Below, piece by piece: positions 56,401 to 64,000 of a stretch of 64,000 nucleotides of DNA; positions within the stretch are counted from its first letter, which is position 1; every line of letters begins with the position of its first letter. A program made the position numbers and the translations under genes. Origin of the DNA: Rhynchonema sp. JSB1_4 (taxonomy: Eukaryota > Nematoda > Chromadorea > Monhysterida > Xyalidae). Below the pieces are notes generated by a model. That model worked only from the letters and a program-made list of their open reading frames with translations, did not search any database and had not been told where the DNA came from. Where the stretch lies: contig JASAMV010002578.1 in NCBI GenBank assembly GCA_030248065.1, positions 1 to 64,000 of the forward strand, read 5' to 3'.

Positions 56401-58592
56401 AGCGATATTTTCAAAACATTACAGATTACGATTACGCGATGTTTATCCGCAGGCTGATATTGATGTTGCCAACTGAAGTTTCCTCTGCTTTTGATTACGC
56501 CTTCGGTTGAAATACACTGCATCCTAAATTTAAGCCGAATTCACAACGCATATGCGAACTACATACGACTAGAAAGTCTCACACTGGGAATTTTCGCGGT
56601 TTGAGATAAATGTATAAATACCTTCCCTCAAAACTAAACTTTGAATCCGCTATGCAAACCGCAGGGACCGCCTGATCTGATCTAATAGTACCATGCGGTT
56701 GCTAGGCAAACCTTACACGTAATATGAATATGCTTGTTTACAACGTAAGCAGTAACCGTGAATGGCCAGCCATACTAAACTGGTCTGCGTAATATTATGA
56801 CCAGCCAAAGTGATCGTGATCTAGTTGCTTTCATAGTTCACTCACTTAGTGTAGCAGAACAGAATGCGGAATGAACTCATTAAGAAATGTTAGCAGGGAT
56901 GTCGCTTGCATGGAGGTTCTGCATTGAAGCCCTTTGATGAAGGTTACTGAATACCTAGCTGGAGAGCACTCGCTATTAATTTACGACAAGTTTTATTCAT
57001 AAAAACAAGAAGCGTGTGTTGTAGTAGCATTGTTTATGAATACAGGTCTCCATCGCAGCTGCTACATTCAGAGTTACAGAAGTCGCACAACACTGTTGGA
57101 GCATACAAAACCTGCGGATTTGTATGAAACATATGTTACGGTCTAAACAATAAAAAACTTCGAATTACTGTAATCTAGGTGCCGGAAGTGGAAACTGATG
57201 TCAACACAAGCACTACTAGTCTGAGACAACATATTGATAGAGGCTCTGATAAGCGCTGTTTATGTACAAAGCACGGCACAAACACAATGTTGACAAAAAC
57301 ACAACGGTTCTGAAAATACGAGCGTGTGCATTTATGTACAACAATAATACATATACATGGACCACCTCGTGATATTTAACAGACTGAAATTATTACAATT
57401 CGGAAATTATCATAATCCGCTAAATTTTCAAGATTATGGCCTCTACAAATACTAGATAATCAGCTAAAACTAGTAGCATAACGCGGATTAACTCGCATAA
57501 TACAGGGAGTTGTAAAAAAATAGTTTCCTCTTTCATGTCCATAGAAGCAGGATTCATGTGTCTGCTCCACGGAGCTGCTCGAGGTAAAACAATTATTTTC
57601 TAATGCGTTGTGTTTTACTTTTGATTTAGAACTATTATGATCACTTTTCAAAACTACTTGAACCAAGTTATAGAATCATTAGAAAAATCTAGTACATTTG
57701 GGTTGTCTTCTCAAGCAGATCGTCCGTGCACACAAACTGAAGAAACCATTTTTACCGCAGCCTGTACTATGTAAGCGCCCAAAAACGTCCCGCTAATAAC
57801 ATTTTAAAAACCATTCAGAAATGCAAGAGAGAGAAATTGTTGCATGAAATCAGATTTCACAATTTTGAATTCGTACGCGCAAAACGGAAAACAACAAACA
57901 GCGCTTGCGAAACATTCGTTTGAACTCTCAGCAACAATCTACAGTCAAGGAATGCTCAAGAGAACAAGTTTTTATATATTGATGAAAACAACAGATAAAT
58001 TAGTTAAAAAGAAAACATGACTCAGTCACAATTTAAGAAAACGAAATAGAATACTTTCTCGCATATCGCGTATCACTCGAGCTTCAGAAATTTCAGACAC
58101 CGATGAAAACTACAGTTAAACGTGTATTTACAACAAATATAGTATTATTTTGTATATATCGTGATATCGGACGGTGAAAGAACGCGCACAATAATCAACA
58201 TTATTTCTAAACTACGAACGAATGAAAAAAACAAAATAGCTTTTATTGAATGATTGTTTGATAAGCTGTGCGCCGAAAGGTCGCATTTTTGGGCAATAAA
58301 CTTCGTTCAGCCGCACCTCACTCAACAGCATCTACAAATGTGACAAAAACAACAACTTTTCGACGCAAAAAAAATAAAAATCGAACAAAAAACAAAATAA
58401 TCTGGGAAAATTATGTACATTCTGGATTCAACCCTGCGTCAGCCCAATAAACTAATGTGCGATCCGTGGGAACCAAATTATTTTCACGAGCAGCAACGCA
58501 ACGCAAGTACCCCACTGGGTACTTACCTATCACTTCAGCTCCCAAAGACCTCCATGATTCCAATACCCAATATCAATATCCCAATTTCCGAT
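56401..58592. other. intergenic, no gene recognised
   Basis: AT-rich sequence without supported exons; short frames only. Confidence 0.45.
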
Positions 58593-61500
58593 CTATTCGG
58601 TCGGATCACAAATAGCGTCAATAATCGGGTCCTGCGGTATGTGATGGTGTATTGGTTGGGGACTGAGCTTGGACGCAATACCCACTTGGATGATGGACGA
58701 CTTGCGTTGCGGCACAGTGTCTGGACGTGGGATTTCCATGCCTGAAACATTCAACACTCTTGTTGGCAACTTATGACAGGTTCTCCAAGCCGTCTAAATT
58801 CTTTTCACAACTCATTAACCCAGAATTCGGACAACCATGCGTATCGCACTTTGTTTTTGAAGGCCTGATCCGCATCTTGTTTGACACGTTTTCAAATTTT
58901 GATCCTGAGCTTGGTCCAACTTGGTGGTGGCCGGGCAATTGAGCAAGACCAGTTTGAGCAAGACCACTTTGAGCAAGTGAAAAAGAGCAGAACCAAAAGG
59001 GCAAAGCCCAAATAAGGGCAAGACCAAAAGGGCAAGGCCCAAATAAGAGCAATACCAAAAGGGCAAAGCCCAAATAAGAGCAAGACAAAAAGGGCAAGAC
59101 CAAAAGGGCAGCATCAAAAGGGCAAGACCAAAAGGGCAAGACCAAAAGAGCAAGACCAAAAGGGCAGGTTCAAAAGGGCAAAGTCCAATTGCCGCAATTA
59201 GCACCACGCCACCTAGTAAATGAATTGATATCTTAGTTCAAAAATGTCGCGCGTACGATTCGACGTGCAATTCGAATTACGACGTTCGATCTCAAGATTT
59301 TATACCAGCACCCAACGCGCATTTGTTTATTATTTCGGTTCGTTTGTTCATATACAAAATCACCGCTGTTGTTTAGGGCGGCCTTACGTAACTAGGAAAT
59401 AGGAAATCTTTTGCGTGTTAAAACTATTTTTTAGGAAACTTAATACGAAGCTAGGAAATAGGAAATGTTTGGCACAATCAGTAGAACCAAACGGCAACGC
59501 AGCCCAACAAAATGTTTTGAGAGAGTACCCCAAATCGGGGTACCCGGCTAGCTAGCTAGCTTTCTTGTGCCGGACCCCTCCAGCTGGCTAGCTTTCTTGC
59601 TCGGACCAACTACATCACTGATTGCACACATGTGAAACAAAATTTAAAAAGCATAGTGCTAAGGGCGAACTTAGGTCGAACTTAGGTTAAATCCGGAATT
59701 CGGAACCCGGAAATAATTTGCACGCAAAAATACAAAACATTTCTGGGCTCCGGAATTATTTCCGGAAAACGCAAGAATCTGCATGTATAAATTGTGCGTT
59801 TTCCGGAAATATTTCCGGGTTCCGATCTCCGGATTTAACCTAAGTCCGCCCTTAGGTAGGGATCTAATGGCTTGCATACAAAAATACAAAACATTTCCGG
59901 ACCCGGAAATATTTCCGAAAAACTCAGAAATTTACATGCAAAAATAATGCGTTTTCCGGAAATATTTCCGGATTCCGGTTTTATCAACGAGATGAATTTT
60001 ACATGCTAAATAAAAGGCTACAAATATAATGTGGAATCAAGGTGCAATTGCCTGAACAACGTATTGTAATGCGATATTTGGACTTTGCCGTCTTGGACTT
60101 TGCCATTTTGGACTTTGCCCTTTTGGTCTTGCCCTTTTGGTATTGCCCTTTTGGTATTGCCCTTTTGGTATTGCCCTTTTGGTCTTGCCCTTTTGGTCTT
60201 GCCCTTTTGGTCTTGCTCTTATTTAGGCTTTGCCCTTTTGGTCTTGCCCTTATTTGGGCTTTGCCCTTTTGGTCTTGCCCTTATTTGGGCTTTGCCCTTT
60301 TGGCTCTGCTCTTTTTTTCTTGCTCAAAGTGGTCTTGCTCAATTGCCCGTGAGCCTTGGTGAACAACGTGTTCCATTGATAATCTCATCATCAACTGATT
60401 TGCTCTATTCTAATTTTGAGTTTTATTCAAATAGATTCCAGAATTCAGTTCTCCAAACAATAAAAACTCACGAACCAGTCGGACTTCGTGTGCCCGATTC
60501 GCGATCCTCCGCGTTGCCCGTTTCCTCAGCCGTCGGACTCAAAGGAATTCGTTTTCCCTCGTCCGGTGCTGCATAAGTTTTTCGGATTTGTTCAGTTTCC
60601 ACATCAGAATTGATATAACTTAATCTCGTTTCATTCCGCAGTGAACAAATAAAACCACGCAATTGAAAAATGTACCAAGTCTTGTTCAAATTCAGGATCC
60701 AATTTGTTGAAACTTAAACAGTTGACAAACATTGCGAGTCTTATTTTGACAAATGTCAAGTTCGCGGGTCCGCTTTATTGTAAACTCTCTATCTTTTTCT
60801 CGCAGTTACTTACGATCACGATTAAAAGTAACTCCAACCCACAAGAAAAAACAAAAACATCATTAAAATCTTGTTGTAAACCGATGTCTGATTCGAGTTT
60901 TATATGCAAAAATTTAAAAAACAATCCAGACAAAAAATACTCACGCGTTGACACGTTGACGAGCGGCATAACCGGTGGCGGTTTCGGTTTCTCCACGGGA
61001 GCTGTTCCTGAAAACGCTTAGTTTTTGCCAAATTTAAGGAAAAACACGGGCTAATGTTTCATTTGCGGCTACCTTCAATCTCGTCATCATTATGGTGATA
61101 TGAACGGGACCAGAATTTTTTCTCACCAATGGTGGCTCATTGGGCCACTAAAAATTTTGAATGAGCCACCAGATTTTTGGCAAATGAGTCACCAATGGGC
61201 CACGGGCCCATTTTGAAAAAAAACTGAGGGACCCGCGTATTGCTTGGGTCACAACTGTGAAGACACCAAGAGTGGTCGTTATTTGATTTGAAGACGAATG
61301 GCAGATCATGGACAAAAACCGCTGAAACATGTGGAAATTACTTCGTTAAAATGGCACACACATGCACACGCAAGGGCAAGACACGATCGCTATGACGTCA
61401 CACTGTGGCTGCATCACTATTCGCTCAAGGCTCAATGATTACCCGATGCACAATACCTGCTGCAGTTGAGGGATCGGCAGGAGGCAGCGGCTTTTTGGGC

Positions 61501-63280
61501 ATTCCACCGCCCAAATGTGCCGGCAGCGCACTGGCCTTGGCCTTCACGCCCGGCGGACCGGGGTGTTGCTGTTTGTCTTTGTTGTAATCGGCCGAATCGA
61601 AGAATTTCTGACAGAGAAAATTGAGTGCTTAAAATTAATCAAAATGCATTACAGTTTACGAACTTTACTCATTTGAATAATCATACCCTTTGATGAAGTC
61701 GATTCTGCATGAACTGAGTCGGCGCCTTTTTGGCTGGCAAGTTGCCGTACTTTGATCGCAATAATTCTTCTTGGCGTTGTTCCTCCGATTTGCCGACATC
61801 GGCCTAAACGTGGGAAAAAAACATGAGAGAGAAGTAGCAGAGGCCCAAGCGGGCTGGCCAACCTCATGGCAAAGCCTAACAGCGCCACAACCCAAACACC
61901 ACCACCGACCATATAAACCCAGGTACCGGAGAATGCCAAATAAGTTCCCCCGAATGACGCCCTGAGCTAAGCCTCATCCTTGGTCGTTTTCAGCGATGCT
62001 GTTTCATATGCTCATACACAGTGGAGCTAATTTGGAAAATTACTTTTTTCTGAAATCTCGATTCCGATGTGATGTGTATGCCAAATAAGCCCCCAAACAT
62101 TCTCTGATTGAGGGGCTCTGGGATATACTTGCGTATTTTTCCGCAAAATATATTTTTGGAAAAAAAACCGTTTTTTTCGAAAAAAAAACCGTTTTTTTCC
62201 AAATATTTTTCCAGCACTTAAGGATACCCATGGTCCAAAAACGGCTATTTTGGAGAAAATTTCGTCGGGAAATGGACTGAAACAGGCTAAAAATGCGCTT
62301 GGAGACTAAAAAGTGCTCATGTTGAACTGTTTAGTACCGATTTACATTGCTTTTGACAACATCCTCTCGCAACCTTGGAAAATATCTCGGAAATTTTTGG
62401 AAAAAAAACCGTTTTTTTCCAAAAGTTGCCAATTGGAAAAATTTCCGGGGAAAAATAAAAACGTATTTTTCAGGGCCTCGGAAAAAAACGGTTTTTTTCG
62501 GTTTTTTTTTCGAAAAAAACGGTTTTTTCCCGGCCCGCAAGTATACTCTGGGATCCCTGAAATGCGTTTGAAGGGGGCTTATACTCGCCTATTCATGAAC
62601 ATTACACTTACTGTTTTTTACGAGATTCTTCTTGGCGAAATTTCTAAACTTTAGCAAGCTGGGGAACACGATTCCGATATAATGAGCTAGTACATGTATA
62701 CTGTAATCTGTGATACACTGACTATAATTCGTCCTCTCCCCAGACAGTGTAGTTCCTGGGGGGGAGGGGGGGTCCCCCCCCTCGGGTACGCTATCTCCCC
62801 CTCGGGTGGTACACTATCCCCCTATCTCCCCCTCCGGGTACACTATCTCCCCCAATTTTTGCCTAAAATGGCCATTTTTAGGCCTAAAATGGGCATTTTT
62901 AGGCCTAAAATGTGTGATTTTCAGGTCAATGTTCTCAAAAGTCGCCAAAATACCCTTTTTATGAAGAATTTTTTCCAAAAAGGGGCAAAAATAGGTCAAA
63001 TTTTCTACCTCAAAAAGTGACTTTTTCCCGAATTTGGGTCTTCCCCCCCCTCGGGGGTACACTATCTCCCCCTCCGAAAAAAAACGGGGGGTCCGCTATC
63101 TCCCCCTCCGGACCAGGAACTACACTGTCCCCAGACATCCCCAGTCAGTCCGACCGACCATCAGAGCCACAATCCTCGTCGGGCCGAGCCGAGCCAAACC
63201 TTAAACGAAAGACCAACCGAAACTTCGGCCGATGCTTGCTGCATCAAAACAGCGCTTTTTCGTTCACCCGTGTCGTGCAT
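58593..63280 (-). CDS. ENSA: endosulfine / ARPP-19 family protein
   Basis: Six exons (63280-63218, 61803-61687, 61607-61457, 61007-60945, 60568-60476, 58741-58593) join in consistent phases to 211 residues. Exon 2 holds EELLRSKYGNLPAKKAPTQF and RLHQR; exon 3 begins KFFDSADYNKDK. The family's invariant FDSGDY, phosphorylated on Ser by Greatwall kinase to inhibit PP2A-B55 during mitosis, appears as FDSADY with Ser65 kept. The C-terminal exon has VPQRKSSI (RKSS at 175-178), the conserved PKA site. Vertebrate proteins are about 110-120 residues; here a Pro/Ala-rich linker and exons 4-5 (KPKPPPVMPLV, DEGKRIPLSP) separate the two sites. Exon 1 (MHDTGERKSAVLMQQASAEV) is inferred from phase and position and is the least certain exon. 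Introns 1 and 5 are long (1.4 and 1.7 kb) and contain several DNA elements. Cytosolic protein. Confidence 0.85.
58933..60348. mobile_element. foldback element with CCAAAAGGGCAAGA minisatellite arms
   Basis: Left tip GGGCAATTGAGCAAGACC and its inverse at 60331-60348 are followed inward by about 230 nt of AAAAGGGCAAGACCAAAAGG / AAAGCCCAAATAAGAGCAAG on the left and the mirror TTTTGGTCTTGCCC on the right. The ~870 bp interior holds other repeats, including the MITE at 59663-59851. No transposase frame: long Phe/Leu-rich readings come from the minisatellite. It lies in intron 5 of the endosulfine gene. Target duplication unclear. Confidence 0.75.
59663..59851. mobile_element. PIF/Harbinger-like MITE (copy 2), nested
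   Basis: Ends GGGCGAACTTAGGTCGAACT and inverted GGGCGGACTTAGGTTAAATC, with interior TTTCCGGAAATATTTCCGGG, as in 43036-43213. Flanks are TAA on the left and TTA on the right, so the 3-bp duplication is imperfect. A second partial copy of the interior follows at about 59875-59980. Confidence 0.75.
61120..61240 (-). repeat. dispersed GGGCCACT repeat, second copy
   Basis: Matches 33615-33720 (ATTGGGCCACTAAAAATTTT, AATGAGCCAC, CAATGGGCCAC). Lies in intron 3 of the endosulfine gene. Confidence 0.7.
62086..62582. mobile_element. foldback element with CCGTTTTTTTCGAAAAA arms
   Basis: ATAAGCCCCC at the left end is mirrored by GGGGGCTTAT at the right end, and TCTGGGATATACTTGCG by CGCAAGTATACTCTGGGATC. 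Further in, GGAAAAAAAACCGTTTTTTT blocks occur several times in both orientations. No coding capacity. It lies in intron 1 of the endosulfine gene; no clear target duplication. The same ATAAGCCCC tip word occurs at the edge of the hAT-like block in the satellite (about 4277). Confidence 0.65.
62745..63127. mobile_element. non-autonomous hAT-like element, TSD TCCCCAGA
   Basis: TIR CAGTGTAGTTCCTGG at 62745 and its inverse ending at 63127, flanked by a perfect 8-bp duplication TCCCCAGA (62737-62744, 63128-63135). The 383-bp interior carries tandem TACACTATCTCCCCCTCGGG words at both ends and TTTTTAGGCCTAAAATGGGC repeats in the middle. It has no transposase and lies in intron 1 of the endosulfine gene. 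Confidence 0.9.
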
Positions 63281-63578
63281 TGTGGTTGCCTGGCTGACAG
63301 ACTGTGGATCCTGGTGCAATCTTCGGCTGTAATTCTGTATCAACGGCAGCAACGCTCGACTTTAGCCAAGCGAACAAAGTCGTGGAACGTGGAAGTGGAA
63401 GGTTAAATAAAACTAAAAACGACGCTCTGTTTTCTACCCCGGGGAAACGGTGGTTTTTACGCCAAATGTTCTGATTGAAACGCCGAACCGTCCTGAAAAT
63501 TGTGCAGTGCATCGAAGTTAGTTTCAGTGTCAGGTTACCGTATTGTCGGAAATAGAACCCGGGGGGGAAAAAAAAAAA

Positions 63579-64000
63579 CAGTGCTGTGCCTGGGAAAAAA
63601 TCTCAAGGGAGGGGGGAGTTTGGCGGACACACAAACACCCCCCCCCCCCCCCCGGGGGGGGGGGGGGCCCCCCCCCAATGGTACCCTGCCCGCCCCGGCC
63701 TGGTACGCTACCCCCCTACCCGCCCCGTTCTGGTACCCTACCCCCCCTACCCGCCCCGCCCTGGTACCCTACCCGCCCCGATTTTTACCCCCAAAATGCC
63801 CATTTTTCGGTCAAAAATGCCCAAATTTCGACCGAAAACCCTAAAAAGTGCAAAAAATTTCGCGCTGCGCGCGATATATGTACTTTTTAGTACATAAAAA
63901 CAGGCACGCGAAAAAACTTGTGTTGTACCCTACCCGCCCCGAAAAATCTCCCCCCCCCCCCCCCCCAAGATCCCAGGTACACTACCCCCCTACCCGCCCC
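63579..64000 (+). mobile_element. GC-rich relative of the 62745 element, runs off the window
   Basis: Starts CAGTGCTGTGCCTGGGAAAA, similar to the hAT-like tip, then has G and C homopolymers, repeated CTGGTACCCTACCCGCCCCG words and CAAAATGCCCATTTTTCGGTC, a layout like that of 62745-63127. The right end is not in the window. The homopolymer stretch at 63637-63677 is prone to assembly error. Confidence 0.5.

Noticed and set aside
58771..59207. Frames with repeated CPFGLALIW or CPFWSC motifs (also 60042-60576 on the plus strand)
   Set aside because: They are translations of the CCAAAAGGGCAAGA minisatellite in the foldback arms and have mirror images on both sides.
63500..63897. Pro/Gly-rich frames at the window end
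   Set aside because: They come from G/C homopolymers and CTACCCGCCCC repeats of a transposon.

Overview
The window is eukaryotic and comes from an invertebrate animal. Genes are split by many introns with GT..AG borders, several only 55-70 nt long, and they sit in a matrix of satellites, foldback elements and small DNA transposons. Gene content fits a metazoan, probably an ecdysozoan: secreted TIL-type inhibitor, secreted cysteine-rich proteins, SLC46 transporter, endosulfine, scramblase-like proteins. No species can be named from the sequence. All gene models below were assembled by hand by matching splice sites, intron phases and open frames; no transcript evidence was available.

Layout. 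1-9.2 kb: no gene; a satellite array of ~90-98 bp monomers (about 3.5-8.1 kb) with embedded transposon blocks. 9.59-10.83 kb (-): two-domain TIL protein. 10.8-17 kb: mostly non-coding, one weak two-exon gene. 17.1-22.8 kb (-): at least four short genes for secreted or surface cysteine-rich proteins; two of them lie only 58 nt apart. 22.8-32.6 kb: no convincing gene, one foldback element with TAA duplications. 32.62-38.21 kb (-): complete 8-exon SLC46-type transporter whose large first intron holds a hAT-like element and an LTR-like element. 40.39-44.10 kb (+): two tandem scramblase-like paralogues. 44.5-49.6 kb: foldback element, tandem repeats and a tRNA-like insertion. 49.49-50.09 kb (-): small single-pass membrane protein. 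50.29-56.4 kb (+): tandem family of four-transmembrane genes showing every stage from intact to decayed. 58.59-63.28 kb (-): endosulfine (ENSA/ARPP-19) gene in six exons, its introns full of transposons. 63.58 kb to the end: GC-rich transposon sequence that runs off the window.

The two most informative themes are (1) the decay series in the four-transmembrane cluster, including a mutated splice acceptor, a frameshift, a 5'-truncated copy and a transposon abutting a splice site, and (2) a set of non-autonomous DNA elements whose long terminal inverted repeats are themselves made of short tandem repeats, several with clear target-site duplications. The genes are ordinary housekeeping or surface genes and do not form an obvious joint pathway.
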